In this document: positions 52,571-62,370 of the stretch, in pieces
Layout of the letters: every line of letters begins with the position of its first letter
Numbering within the stretch: the first letter of the stretch is position 1
DNA from: Paenibacillus sp. 32O-W
GTDB lineage: Bacteria > Bacillota > Bacilli > Paenibacillales > NBRC-103111
Reading direction: 5' to 3'
NCBI RefSeq assembly: GCF_007679495.1
Contig: NZ_VEGP01000003.1
Location: forward strand, 62,001 to 126,000
Length of the DNA: 64,000 nt
Notes under the pieces: generated by a model
Database searches by the model: none
Told to the model about the DNA's origin: nothing
The model's input: only the letters and a program-made list of their open reading frames with translations
Translations under genes and position numbers: made by a program

Positions 52571-53266
52571 ATGGCCGTTGATTCATCGCTTTATGCTGTT
52601 GAAGATCTCGATTCGCTACTTAATGCTTTGTATGATACATTCGCCGATTTACAAAAACTGGAGCTAAGCAACCAACAGTTGGAACATGCCAAAGTTTTTT
52701 TTCGTGATTGGGGACAGACTTTTGATCTTAATGAAGAGCAACAACAGTGGCTCGCCAAAGCTCTGGCATCTGCGAAGAAATTGACCGATCCGCCAAAGAT
52801 TTATGGTACGCCTTACCCTTATGTTGGGATTGAAATCGATGATGCATTGACGTTAACGTGGTTAGCCCCTGACATGTGGAGAGTTGATTTTAATGACGGT
52901 TATACAAGTGGATGGAACCAAGTGAGAGACACCACTTTTCGAGATAGTTTACTGGAACAGTATGGAGCTCTTTTCGAAAGGCAAGGGCTATTTGAATATA
53001 ACCGGATCAACATCGAAGCGGATGGAACGATCATCGAGGTCAAGGATCCGAATCGCCTCGATGAATTATGGCGAATGCTGTTGGAAGTGCCGGAATCCGA
53101 AGAGCCTGCTGCTAAAAATGACGGCCAGTCGGTGGCAACGATCTATGACGACAATAGGCAAGTCCTGTTCGAGATTTATGAATCGGATGGGATGAAATCT
53201 CAAGACCGATGGTATTTTCAAGATGGGCTGTATCAGCAGATGATTGATTATATTTCCGTACCCTAA
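52571..53266 (+). CDS. Unidentified protein, 5' end possibly frameshifted
   Basis: The 231-residue product is acidic and cytoplasmic, with Trp-rich patches (TWLAPDMWRVDFNDGYTSGW) and no recognised family. The frame stays open upstream to 52478 and the extra 20 or so residues look coding (for example NEKITRLQACDHRSFVIYENG), but no start codon exists in that frame. GAGGAG at 52498-52503 with ATG at 52504 or 52509 lies in the other frames; removing the C at 52507 would join ATG 52504 to the gene. It may be a pseudogene or start at 52571. It appears more AT-rich than its neighbours. Confidence 0.6.
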   Translation: MAVDSSLYAVEDLDSLLNALYDTFADLQKLELSNQQLEHAKVFFRDWGQTFDLNEEQQQWLAKALASAKKLTDPPKIYGTPYPYVGIEIDDALTLTWLAPDMWRVDFNDGYTSGWNQVRDTTFRDSLLEQYGALFERQGLFEYNRINIEADGTIIEVKDPNRLDELWRMLLEVPESEEPAAKNDGQSVATIYDDNRQVLFEIYESDGMKSQDRWYFQDGLYQQMIDYISVP

Positions 53267-53456
53267 ACACTTTAGCTGATTTCGAAGAAGCTGCTCATCC
53301 GGTCATGGCTTTGGCGGATAACCCCTTTCTTCTAAGGGTTCATGCTTTACAAACTATAGCTATTTGTATTATTTCGCCGGATTTGTCAGAAGCCTAAACA
53401 AGCGTGGCTCGCACTATTATGTTGGTCCCCGCTGCGGCTCATCAAGGTTTAAAAAC

Positions 53457-54326
53457 TTAATGGCTTCCCCGCTGGGAACGGTATTGCAGTGGAGTAATGC
53501 CCATCTTTTTCTTGAAAAGCTGGCAGAAATAAGAGAAATTGTCAAAGCCGACCCGGCTACCGATTTCCTGCACGGTCAATGAGCTGGTGCGCAGCAGCAA
53601 GCAAGCCTGCTTCATTCTTCGGGCCGTCAAATATTCGGTAAGGCTGCTGCCGGTTTCCTTGCGAAACAGGTAGGAGACATGATTTGGCGACAGATGAACG
53701 GCCTGGGCCAATTCGGATAACTGGAATTCCGAAGCGTAATGCTCCTCAATCCATTGCAGCATGGCGGTGATATGGGCGGAGACGGTCATTGACAGGTGGG
53801 CGTGGGCCTTGGACTGGCTTTCCCAAATCGGCTTCAAGTAATGAAGAAATGAAATGAGCAGCAGCGCATTTTCTTCGGTCGCATCTTGAGACGATTGGTC
53901 GGCCAGCCTCAAATTGTAATTTTGCAGCAGCCGGTCGGCCTCCTCCTTGTTCGGATGCCGGACAACCTGTACCGCGTAAGGGTCCTTCCAAATATATAAC
54001 AAAAATTGGTAAATGGAAGGAAAGGGAGTAAGATATTGGCTGAGGGTGGAAGGCTCGAACAAGAACATGGAGCGGATATACGATTGTCCCTGCTCCGTAT
54101 TCATTCTCACATGATGGAGCTGATAGGGGCGGAAGCACAGCAGCGTCCCAGGGACGATATCGATTAATTGTTGCTCTATAACGACCCTTCCGGCTCCTTC
54201 ATGGACATACAGCAGCTCAACTCCCTGATGGGAATGAATGATTTCCCGAAAGCTCTCTGTCCGGTTAAGATATAGTGATAGCTGAATAGGACGATTGTTC
54301 AGATTCAAATAGTTGGCCAGCTTCAT
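53457..54326 (-). CDS. AraC family transcriptional regulator
   Basis: The 289-residue protein has a cupin domain (HSHQGVELLYVHEGAGRVVIEQ, GTLLCFRPYQLHHV) and a double helix-turn-helix at the C-terminus (QLSELAQAVHLSPNHVSYLFRKETG; VQEIGSRVGFDNFSYFCQLFKKKMG). AGGGGAG is 10 nt before the ATG at 54326; a TTG at 54350 is less likely. It is divergent from the GH2 gene and is its likely regulator. Confidence 0.9.
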   Translation of the reverse strand: MKLANYLNLNNRPIQLSLYLNRTESFREIIHSHQGVELLYVHEGAGRVVIEQQLIDIVPGTLLCFRPYQLHHVRMNTEQGQSYIRSMFLFEPSTLSQYLTPFPSIYQFLLYIWKDPYAVQVVRHPNKEEADRLLQNYNLRLADQSSQDATEENALLLISFLHYLKPIWESQSKAHAHLSMTVSAHITAMLQWIEEHYASEFQLSELAQAVHLSPNHVSYLFRKETGSSLTEYLTARRMKQACLLLRTSSLTVQEIGSRVGFDNFSYFCQLFKKKMGITPLQYRSQRGSH

Positions 54327-54375
54327 CGAATCGAAACTCCCCTTGATCAATCGTAAATTAACAACATTTTATCAT

Positions 54376-54414
54376 AACCTCCCGTAAATGACAGCGGGGG
54401 GTTTTTGCTATGAT
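54376..54414 (+). promoter_or_regulatory. Hairpin and extended -10 promoter before the GH2 gene
   Basis: AACCTCCCG (54376-54384) pairs with CGGGGGGTT (54395-54403), with one G-U pair, followed by TTTTT. Right after it TGCTATGAT (54406-54414) resembles an extended -10 promoter, 31 nt before the start codon. It may be a terminator stopping leftward-upstream reading, or an operator overlapping the promoter. Confidence 0.45.
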
Positions 54415-54444
54415 TAATGATATACGAAAGATAGGGAGGCTGCT

Positions 54445-56838
54445 ATGAAAACTAAACGGATAAGTAACGGCTGGGAGCATTATCGGGGAAGTTTGGGGGG
54501 CGTCTGGGAAGTCTGGCGCGCCTACAAGCTTAACAATCATTATAATGTGCCGTGGTCTGCAGTGGAACTGCCTCATTGCTTTAATGGAGAAGATTCGGTA
54601 GATCCGGATGTGCTCTATTATCAAGGACCGGGATGGTACAGAACTCTGCTAGAGGTAGATAATCCTTATCCGAATGGAAGAACGCTGCTTCATTTTGAAG
54701 GGGCGGGCCAGAATACCGAGGTATTTCTGTACACCGAACAGGTGGCGAGGCACGTCGGAGGGTATGACGAATTCAAGGTGGATTTGACGGAGCAAATGGC
54801 TGAGGGAAAGTACAAGGAGCTGTTTGGCAATAAAGTTCCGGTGGCCGTTCAATGCGATAATACCCGCGATCTCGAGACCATTCCTTCCGATATCAGCGAT
54901 TTTAATTTGTACGGCGGAATTTACCGATATTTGAATCTCGTTTATGTACCCGAGATTTCCTTCGAATATGTGCATATCGCTACCGAGGTACAGTCAGTGA
55001 ATAACGCGGAAATAACCGTAAGAGCGAAGCTATATAATCCGCTGAAGCGCAGCCAATCCGTTCGCTTGAGTCTGGTCGTTCGCGATCCGGATGGACATGC
55101 GGTTCATCAGCAGGAATGGACTGCCGAAGCGTGGCTAGGCTGGAAGGACCTTGCAACTCTTGAGCTGACGGACGTGAAGAGATGGTCCCCTGACCATCCG
55201 GAGCTCTATAGCTGTGAAGTGGTTATGCATGGAGCAACGGGCGAGGAGGCGTGGGAAACCAGCCATGCGGAACGGTTCGGAATCCGTACGTTCGAATTCG
55301 TGAAGCAAGGCCCCTTCCTTCTGAACGGAGAGAGGCTGCTGCTTCGCGGAACCCATCGGCATGAAGATTTTGCCGGAGTGGCCGCGGCTATGACCGAGGA
55401 TATGATCAGGAGCGAAATGAAGCTGATCAAAGAGATGGGCGCCAACTTCATTCGTCTGGGCCATTATCAGCAATCGCGGATTGTACTGGAGCTGTGTGAT
55501 GAGCTTGGCCTGCTGGTCTGGGAGGAAATTCCCTGGTGCAGGGGAGGAATCGGCGGAGAAGCTTACAGACAGCAGTGCCGGGACATGCTCCAAGCGATGA
55601 TCGAGCAGCATTACAATCACCCGTCGGTCATTGTATGGGGGCTTGGGAACGAGAACGACTGGGAGAGCGATTTCGATACGTTCGATGAAGAGGAAATCCG
55701 CCGCTTTATGAAAGAGCTGCATGACCTGTCCCACGAGCTGGATGACAGCCGGGTGACCGGGATTCGACGCTGTGAATTTTGCAAGGATATTATTGACGTC
55801 TACTCACCTTCCATCTGGGCGGGCTGGTACCGCGGAGTTTATCCCGAATATGAAGCGTCCAGCCGGGCGGGCTTCGAAGGAACCGACCGCTTCCTGCATC
55901 TGGAGTGGGGCGCCGACAATATGGCCGGACGCCATGTAGAGGCTCCTTATACCGGCTTCAGTGAAATCAAGACCGGAGACGGGACGGATGAGCGGGACGG
56001 GGATTATTTCCTGCAGGGAGGCGACCCTCGCGTATCGAGCCTCGGAGATTGGTCGGAAACTTATTTCTGCGATATGATCGACTGGTATTTGAAAAGCCAG
56101 ACTCAGATGGATTGGCTGACCGGGGCGGCCCAATGGGCGTTTAAAGACTTCTCTACTCCTGTCCGGCCGGATTCCCCTATCCCTTACCTGAATATGAAGG
56201 GGGTCGTCCAGCGGGATTTAACGCCGAAGGAGGCGTATTACGTCTTCCAATCGTATTGGTCCGAGAAGCCGATGATCCGCGTATACAATCATTCGGAGGC
56301 CGTTCGTTGGGGGCAGCCGGGCGAGAAGAAGCTCATTAAAGTCTATTCCAATTGCGAGCAGGCGGAATTGTTCCTCAACGGACAGAGCGTCGGCGTCCGC
56401 AAACGGGATGCGCAGGATTTTCCATGTGCCGGTCTTCGCTGGGAAGTGGAGCTTGCGGAAGGGGAAAACGAAGTGCGGGCGGTAGGCATCAAGAACGGAG
56501 CGCAGGTGGCCGATGAAATTCGTTTCGTCTATCAGACGGAAGAATGGGAGCAGCCGGCAAGTGCAGTTCTGTCCGCAAACCGCTTAGAGGATGGATTGAT
56601 GAAGGTAGAGGTGCGCGTATACGACCGCAACGGGGTCTATTGTCCGGATGCGAACCTATTCGTCCGCTTTGGACTTGCCGGGGACGGAAAGCTGTTAGAC
56701 AATAGAGGAACGGTTCTCGGATCACGTTATTTGCAATTGGCCGGCGGTCGGGCAGCCATCCTTGTCGATCCGCAAGGAGGTCGCTCGGTAGTCAGTGCCG
56801 CAGTAGACGGAATACCGACCGTTTTTGTGGAAATATAG
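54445..56838 (+). CDS. GH2 family glycoside hydrolase (beta-galactosidase-like)
   Basis: The 797-residue protein has the GH2 order: sugar-binding jelly roll (YYQGPGWYRTLL, FEGAGQNTEVFL), an immunoglobulin-like domain, and the TIM barrel with acid/base E403 in VWGLGNENDW and nucleophile E487 in FLHLEWGADN. C-terminal beta domains end at 797. No signal peptide, so it acts on imported glycosides. Specificity (galactoside, mannoside or glucuronide) cannot be read. The divergent AraC regulator is 118 nt away. Confidence 0.9.
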   Translation: MKTKRISNGWEHYRGSLGGVWEVWRAYKLNNHYNVPWSAVELPHCFNGEDSVDPDVLYYQGPGWYRTLLEVDNPYPNGRTLLHFEGAGQNTEVFLYTEQVARHVGGYDEFKVDLTEQMAEGKYKELFGNKVPVAVQCDNTRDLETIPSDISDFNLYGGIYRYLNLVYVPEISFEYVHIATEVQSVNNAEITVRAKLYNPLKRSQSVRLSLVVRDPDGHAVHQQEWTAEAWLGWKDLATLELTDVKRWSPDHPELYSCEVVMHGATGEEAWETSHAERFGIRTFEFVKQGPFLLNGERLLLRGTHRHEDFAGVAAAMTEDMIRSEMKLIKEMGANFIRLGHYQQSRIVLELCDELGLLVWEEIPWCRGGIGGEAYRQQCRDMLQAMIEQHYNHPSVIVWGLGNENDWESDFDTFDEEEIRRFMKELHDLSHELDDSRVTGIRRCEFCKDIIDVYSPSIWAGWYRGVYPEYEASSRAGFEGTDRFLHLEWGADNMAGRHVEAPYTGFSEIKTGDGTDERDGDYFLQGGDPRVSSLGDWSETYFCDMIDWYLKSQTQMDWLTGAAQWAFKDFSTPVRPDSPIPYLNMKGVVQRDLTPKEAYYVFQSYWSEKPMIRVYNHSEAVRWGQPGEKKLIKVYSNCEQAELFLNGQSVGVRKRDAQDFPCAGLRWEVELAEGENEVRAVGIKNGAQVADEIRFVYQTEEWEQPASAVLSANRLEDGLMKVEVRVYDRNGVYCPDANLFVRFGLAGDGKLLDNRGTVLGSRYLQLAGGRAAILVDPQGGRSVVSAAVDGIPTVFVEI

Positions 56839-57303
56839 GACTTCCCAAGAGTTGTCGGATGATCGTATAAAAAAGCTCCTAACGGAGCCTCTTCGAAGAC
56901 GAATAACCCGGTTTTAAAGGAAGCTTTTTATGCCAATTGGAAAGTTGTTCCATTTTAATGCTTTAATGAACTTAAACTTTCTAATGTGGTAAAGAAAAGA
57001 CATGCACTTACGCATGTCTTTCGTCCATATGTTAACGGCGCCCAGATATTGGGTAATACGCGGCCAAGGGGCAGGATAGCTTGAACCTGGCTCGAGGTTC
57101 CGCAGCATCACCGAACGTCATGCGGATAAACGGGAATTGGGAAGCCGCAGCTTGGCGCGAATTGGTGCAGAGCGGACGATCATTTGCTAGACTTCCGGGC
57201 TGGACGGTTTAAAAGGCCTCCGCCAGAGGGACGATAAATAAGAGGATAGCCCCAGGCCATTAGAGAAGCAGCTGCTGTGAAGCTAACCGGGAGGAAATGC
57301 GAC
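56839..57303. other. 465-bp intergenic region with two hairpins
   Basis: GCTCC/GGAGC (56875-56888), with six A upstream, is a weak minus-strand terminator. A perfect 10-bp stem AAAGACATGC/GCATGTCTTT lies at 56996-57021. No minus-strand gene that would need them is recognised. The rest (57030-57290) has no credible frame; promoter elements of the next kinase operon were not identified. Confidence 0.4.
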
Positions 57304-59160
57304 ATGAGAAAGATCATCGAGAGGCTGAAGAGGCGGTTTCGGAACGCAAGATTGGAGAGCAAAGTCTTTATTATGACCTCCATCGTCATTGTGCTGGCGG
57401 TTCCGCTGACCGGTATGTTCTCTTACTCCCAGGCGGCCCGTATCCTCGAACGGTACGCGTATAACGCGGCGGATCAGACCGTCAGCCAGCTCAGCGGATA
57501 CATGAACAATGAGCTGAAGAATATAAGCGATAAGCTCTATTGGATGAATGCGAGCGATGAGATGAAGACGGCGCTTTACTGGGCGGACGGCAAGCTGGAT
57601 GTGAACGGCTGGGTTGTATTCAACGAAATGTTCGCGCTGTTCTCACAGACCCGTCTGGCCTCGCCGACTATCCGTTCCATTTACATGTACACGCCCAAAG
57701 GCGAATTCTATGAAGGACTTCCCTATGAGAGGAAGGCCGCTTCCTTCAAGGATACGCCCTATTACAAGGCGATACGTAACGAAAGCACCAATCAGTGGGT
57801 CTATGCCGAGGAAGATCCTCTGTTCGCCGGACGTGGGGAAGTGATCTCGCTCGTCACCCGGCCTGTGCTGGATATCAGCTATCTAGAGCAGGACAATTAT
57901 TTGGTCATCACGCTCTCCGCCAACCGGTTTATGGCCAATTTAAGAAATATTAATCTAGTTCCGGAAGGCTTCTCACTGATCATGGACGAGACAGGCAAGC
58001 CTATTCTGATGTCATCGCCCGAGCTCGCCGAACCTTTCCTGGAAAGTATTCAAGCCGAGGAATTCCAGCTTAATCCCGGATCTTTCGAATGGAAGGTGGG
58101 ACGCCAAGAATTTCTCGTTAGTCATCAGCCGGTTCCTTTCGCCGGATGGAACGCCGTGCTCGTACAGCCGAAGGATGAGCTGCTTAAGGAGATTAACTAC
58201 ATTAAATATTTTACCTTCATGCTGACCGGTATTCTGCTAATTCTATCGTTCGTTTTCATCCGTTGGATCGCCCGCTGGGTGATGAATCCGCTGAGAAAGC
58301 TGCAGAGGCTTATGAATCGGGCCAAGGATGGAAATCTGAACGTTCGTTTTGAATCCGAGTACGAGGACGAGATCGGTCAGCTCGGCAACCGGTTCGATGA
58401 TATGATCCGGCAAATTCAGCAGCTGCTTAAACAGGTGGTAGAGGAAAGCCAGGCGAAGCGGCAGGCGGAAATGAGGGCTCTGCAAGCACAAATTAATCCT
58501 CACTTCCTGTACAACACCTTGGATGAAATCTATTGGAAAACATTGGACGCCCCGGATTCCTCCGCGAGTGAGATTATCCTGTCGTTATCGCGATTCTTCC
58601 GCCTCAGTCTGAATCAAGGGGAGGAAATGACGACCGTAGCGAAGGAGATGGAGCATGTGGAGCAGTATCTAAAGCTCGTCAACGTCCAATACCGGCGGCA
58701 ATTTTCATATGTGATACAGACGGACGACAGGACGAAGCCGTTCCGCATGCCGAAAATTATTCTGCAGCCGCTAGTAGAGAACAGCGTGCTCCATGCCTTC
58801 AACGCAAATGACTATAACGATTACCGCATTACCGTCTCCAGCGAGTGGATTGAACCCCGTCGGGTAAGGCTGCGGGTAGAGGACAACGGCAGCGGAATAA
58901 AGCCCGAATGGGTTACGCGATTTAACGAGCCATTATCTGGGAAAAATCAGGCTTTCCCCGAGACGCCCTCCGCTGCAAACGGCGAAGTTACTCCGGCAGG
59001 TGAGGACAAGGAGCCGCCCCGTCAGGGCTATGCGATAGCCAATGTTCGGGAGAGGCTGTGGTATGCATTCGGGGAACGGGCTTCCTTCCGGGTCGAAAGC
59101 ACTCTGGGAGAAGGAACGGTTATCGAAATCACGATGGAAGCCACGGAAATGGAGACGTAG
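57304..59160 (+). CDS. YesM-type sensor histidine kinase
   Basis: The 618-residue protein has a first membrane helix (about 21-42), an extracellular Cache domain (45-300), a second helix (305-325), HAMP, the His motif RALQAQINPHFLYNTLDEIYW, and an HATPase domain (LVENSVLHAF, GYAIANVRERL). A Pro/Glu-rich insertion (about 545-575) separates the ATPase motifs. GGGAGG is 9 nt before the ATG. It forms a pair with the YesN-type gene 3 nt downstream. Confidence 0.92.
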   Translation: MRKIIERLKRRFRNARLESKVFIMTSIVIVLAVPLTGMFSYSQAARILERYAYNAADQTVSQLSGYMNNELKNISDKLYWMNASDEMKTALYWADGKLDVNGWVVFNEMFALFSQTRLASPTIRSIYMYTPKGEFYEGLPYERKAASFKDTPYYKAIRNESTNQWVYAEEDPLFAGRGEVISLVTRPVLDISYLEQDNYLVITLSANRFMANLRNINLVPEGFSLIMDETGKPILMSSPELAEPFLESIQAEEFQLNPGSFEWKVGRQEFLVSHQPVPFAGWNAVLVQPKDELLKEINYIKYFTFMLTGILLILSFVFIRWIARWVMNPLRKLQRLMNRAKDGNLNVRFESEYEDEIGQLGNRFDDMIRQIQQLLKQVVEESQAKRQAEMRALQAQINPHFLYNTLDEIYWKTLDAPDSSASEIILSLSRFFRLSLNQGEEMTTVAKEMEHVEQYLKLVNVQYRRQFSYVIQTDDRTKPFRMPKIILQPLVENSVLHAFNANDYNDYRITVSSEWIEPRRVRLRVEDNGSGIKPEWVTRFNEPLSGKNQAFPETPSAANGEVTPAGEDKEPPRQGYAIANVRERLWYAFGERASFRVESTLGEGTVIEITMEATEMET

Positions 59161-59163
59161 AAG

Positions 59164-60795
59164 ATGAAAGTTCTCTTGGTAGATGATAAGGAAAGTGTCG
59201 TTCAGGGGATTCGCAAGCATGTTCCGTGGGAGCGTCTGGAGGTATCCGAGGTGGAGACCGCAATGGACGGCAGGGAAGCCTGGGCCAAGCAGCAGTCGTT
59301 CCAGGCCGATCTGATCATTACCGATATCCGGATGCCCAATATGGACGGTATTGAATTGATGGAGAGGCTGAAGAATGCCGATAAGCCAATTCGTTATATT
59401 GTCCTGAGCGGCTATGAAGAATTTGATTATGCCAAACAGGCACTTGCGCTGGGAGCTTCCGATTATGTTCTCAAACCGGTCAATATTGAGGAGCTGACCG
59501 GGATTATCGGCAAAGTGCTGCAGGATTTACGGAGACAGCAAACCCAGGCCGAGCAGAGAATCATTTTCCAGCAAAAAATTAAACGGAGCCTCCCCGCCTT
59601 AAGACAGCAATATTTGAATGAAATGATTCATTTCCAACATGACCGGCCGGTTCGCTTCAAGGATAAATGGGAATTCGCAGAAATACCGCTTGAGCCTCAC
59701 TCGATCGGATTTCTGTGCTTCTCCATAGACGATTTTGCGGAAATTACCCATACCTCCATCGAGGAGGTAGAGTTGTCGCGGTTTATCGTCGAGAACATCG
59801 TTGAGGATTGCGTGAAGGAATGGGGGCAGGGAATTGCCTTCTTTCCCGAATGGGACCGATTGGTGCTGTTGGTAAACTATGATTCCATTCTTCTGGAGAA
59901 ACAGGTTAAGGAGCAGCTTGTCGGCCTGGCCGAGAAATGCCGCCAAGCGGTCGAGCAGAATTCGAAGCTTACGGTTACCGTCGGCGTCAGCTCCTTATGC
60001 CGGGAATTGAACCAACTGCCGGAAGCCTTCCGGCAAGCCATGGAGGCGATCGATCATGTCTACTTCTTCGACCGCAATCTGGTCATCCATTATGAAGATC
60101 TGATGCACTACCGAACGAACCATACCGACTACCCTTCCTCACGGGAGAAGGAGATCATAGCGATTGTACGGCGGGGGCAAACTGACCAGGTGGAGCACGC
60201 GGTCCAGCAATTTATCCGTGAGCTGAAGCCCGAGGAAGGAACGCCTCAGCAATTCCGGTTTGCCTGCTTCCAGCTCGTGACCGCGCTTAGCCGGAACTTG
60301 GCCGAGCTCGGGCTGCAGGAAGAGGAACCCGCCGCAGCGTTGAAGCTAAAGTACGAGGCTTGCGAGTCAGCCAATCTGAACGAATTACGCGAACGGATTG
60401 TGGAGTGGGTCGCACAGTCGTCACAGCTGGTTAACCAATCGATTCAATCCGGGTCCAAGCATCTCGTGGATCAGGCGAAGGAGTTCATCCAGAGAAATAT
60501 TCTTCAACCGCTCTCTCTATCTTCTGTAGCGGACTATGTGAAAGTCAGCCCTACTTATTTGAGCGGCTTGTTCAAGAAGGAAACCTCGTCCACCTTCACG
60601 GAATATGTGACCGACACGAAAATAGAGAAGGCCAAAGATTGGCTGAAGAATACGGCTATGCCAATCTATGAAATCTCTGAACGGCTGGGCTACTATGACC
60701 GCAAATATTTCCGTGAAATTTTCAAGAAAAAAGCGGGAATGACGCCTTCCGAATATAGAGAGTCTGAAACGGGACGGTCTTGGGGGGAAGGTTAA
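59164..60795 (+). CDS. YesN-type response regulator with AraC output domain
   Basis: The 543-residue protein has a receiver domain (LLVDDKESVVQGI, acceptor Asp in LIITDIRMPNMDG, Lys in YVLKPVN), a long helical middle part (residues 130-430) and a C-terminal double helix-turn-helix (LSSVADYVKVSPTYLSGLFKKETS; IYEISERLGYYDRKYFREIFKKKAG). It should activate the transporter operon that follows. The gene begins 3 nt after the kinase stop. Confidence 0.92.
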   Translation: MKVLLVDDKESVVQGIRKHVPWERLEVSEVETAMDGREAWAKQQSFQADLIITDIRMPNMDGIELMERLKNADKPIRYIVLSGYEEFDYAKQALALGASDYVLKPVNIEELTGIIGKVLQDLRRQQTQAEQRIIFQQKIKRSLPALRQQYLNEMIHFQHDRPVRFKDKWEFAEIPLEPHSIGFLCFSIDDFAEITHTSIEEVELSRFIVENIVEDCVKEWGQGIAFFPEWDRLVLLVNYDSILLEKQVKEQLVGLAEKCRQAVEQNSKLTVTVGVSSLCRELNQLPEAFRQAMEAIDHVYFFDRNLVIHYEDLMHYRTNHTDYPSSREKEIIAIVRRGQTDQVEHAVQQFIRELKPEEGTPQQFRFACFQLVTALSRNLAELGLQEEEPAAALKLKYEACESANLNELRERIVEWVAQSSQLVNQSIQSGSKHLVDQAKEFIQRNILQPLSLSSVADYVKVSPTYLSGLFKKETSSTFTEYVTDTKIEKAKDWLKNTAMPIYEISERLGYYDRKYFREIFKKKAGMTPSEYRESETGRSWGEG

Positions 60796-60901
60796 AAATA
60801 TCCCCCCTCAGGCTGAAAATTGCCTCCCTAACGTGTAACCGAAACAAAATTTATACTGGACATATAGAGGTTCAATGTTAGCCATCAAGGAGGTAAAAGC
60901 C

Positions 60902-62272
60902 ATGAATAAGCAGGGGGTTATTAAGCTGACATCCGCCGTTCTGCTGGCTGCGCTAGTGACAACGGCTTGCGGTCAGTCGAAGGATCCGGATAATAACGCT
61001 TCGGGGGGAGGTTCCGAGAAGGTTAAACTGACTTTCTGGACCAATGCCCGCCATGACGCGGACCTGATTCAAGACAAAATCAAGCATTTTAACGAAACAA
61101 ATGACAGCAATATTGAAATCGATTTCCAGATTATGACCGAAAACTATGAGCAGGCTCTGCAAACGGCGATTCAGTCGGACGAGGCTCCGGATATTTTCAA
61201 TGCGAAAATGAAGCTGAAGTTTGAAGATTTGGTCAAGATGAATGCGATTCAGCCTTTGGACGAGTTCTTGACTCCGGAGATGAAAAGCCGTTTCGGCGAA
61301 GAGAATTTACAGATTGACCGGGTCAATTACTTGGACGGTAAAATCTACAGCCTGCCTAACTATGGATCTACCTTCCGTTTGATCTATAACAAAGATTTGT
61401 TTGCCAAAGCCGGTTTGACGGAGCCCCCCAAGTCCTTGGATGAGCTGGTCGATTATGCCAAGAAGATTACGGAAGCCGGCAAGGATGAAGGGGCTTACGG
61501 ATTCGGAATTAATATGAAAAACCCGGCGGCCGCCTTCGAAAGAAGCTTGATTCCGCTCATGCGGATCAATGGCGATGATTATTATGACTGGAAGACCGGC
61601 AAATACGATTTTGCCAAAGTAAAACTATATGTGGAAGCGTTTAAGAAAATGGCGGATAACCAAAGCATTCTCCCGGGATTCGAGTCGCTGGACATCGACC
61701 CGCTGCGCAATCAGTTTGCTTCCGGTAAAATCGGCATGTACTTCTCACTTTCTGCTGAGCCTGGAGTGTATGATTCCCAATTCCCGACCGAAGTGGACTG
61801 GGACGTAGCTCAGGTGCCGACGATTGACGGCAACGAGCCTAAGGGAGCCAACTATATTAATGGCGGCGGCAACTGGCTGTATATGTCCGCTAAGACAAAG
61901 CACAAAGAAGCCGCTTGGAAATTCATGGAATATATGTACAGTGACGATGTATTGGTGCCGTATTATGAGCAGGGTAAGGGAATCAGCGTCGTTCCGAGCG
62001 TTCTGGAAAAGGCGAAGGAGCCCACGTTGAAGAACTTCAATGGATTTGCCCCGAAAGACGATGCGATCTGGCCGGCTTATGTTACTCATAAAGTGGAAGG
62101 GAAGGCATGGCAGAATGTCATTGCGGAATCGATTCTGAACGTCATTCCCTTGGATAAAGCCATTGAAGATTTAACGAAGCAATATAATACGGACCTGGAC
62201 AACGAGGAGAAGAATGGGAAAGTCAAGAGAGTCATTATTCCGGATTTCGACCCAAGAAGCTCGATTAAGTAA
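60902..62272 (+). CDS. Sugar ABC transporter binding lipoprotein
   Basis: The 456-residue protein has a lipoprotein signal (Cys near residue 24 in VTTACGQ) and the family-1 solute-binding fold (VKLTFWTNARHDADLIQDKI; YSLPNYGSTFRLIYNKDLF). AAGGAGG lies before the ATG at 60902; an in-frame ATG at 60875 lacks a site. It is the extracellular receptor for the two permeases downstream. Confidence 0.92.
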   Translation: MNKQGVIKLTSAVLLAALVTTACGQSKDPDNNASGGGSEKVKLTFWTNARHDADLIQDKIKHFNETNDSNIEIDFQIMTENYEQALQTAIQSDEAPDIFNAKMKLKFEDLVKMNAIQPLDEFLTPEMKSRFGEENLQIDRVNYLDGKIYSLPNYGSTFRLIYNKDLFAKAGLTEPPKSLDELVDYAKKITEAGKDEGAYGFGINMKNPAAAFERSLIPLMRINGDDYYDWKTGKYDFAKVKLYVEAFKKMADNQSILPGFESLDIDPLRNQFASGKIGMYFSLSAEPGVYDSQFPTEVDWDVAQVPTIDGNEPKGANYINGGGNWLYMSAKTKHKEAAWKFMEYMYSDDVLVPYYEQGKGISVVPSVLEKAKEPTLKNFNGFAPKDDAIWPAYVTHKVEGKAWQNVIAESILNVIPLDKAIEDLTKQYNTDLDNEEKNGKVKRVIIPDFDPRSSIK

Positions 62273-62293
62273 ACGGTCCTGCAGCACTTGAGA

Positions 62294-62337
62294 GAAAGCC
62301 GCTCTCCCGATCTATATCATCACTGAGAGCGGCTTTC
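62294..62337 (+). promoter_or_regulatory. Strong hairpin between binding protein and permease genes
   Basis: GAAAGCCGCTCTC (62294-62306) and GAGAGCGGCTTTC (62325-62337) form a perfect 13-bp stem with an 18-nt loop. No T-run follows. It probably protects or processes the mRNA so that the binding protein is made in excess over the permeases, as in other sugar operons. Confidence 0.65.
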
Positions 62338-62370
62338 GCTATGATTCGAACCCGGGGAGGGACGCGAGCG

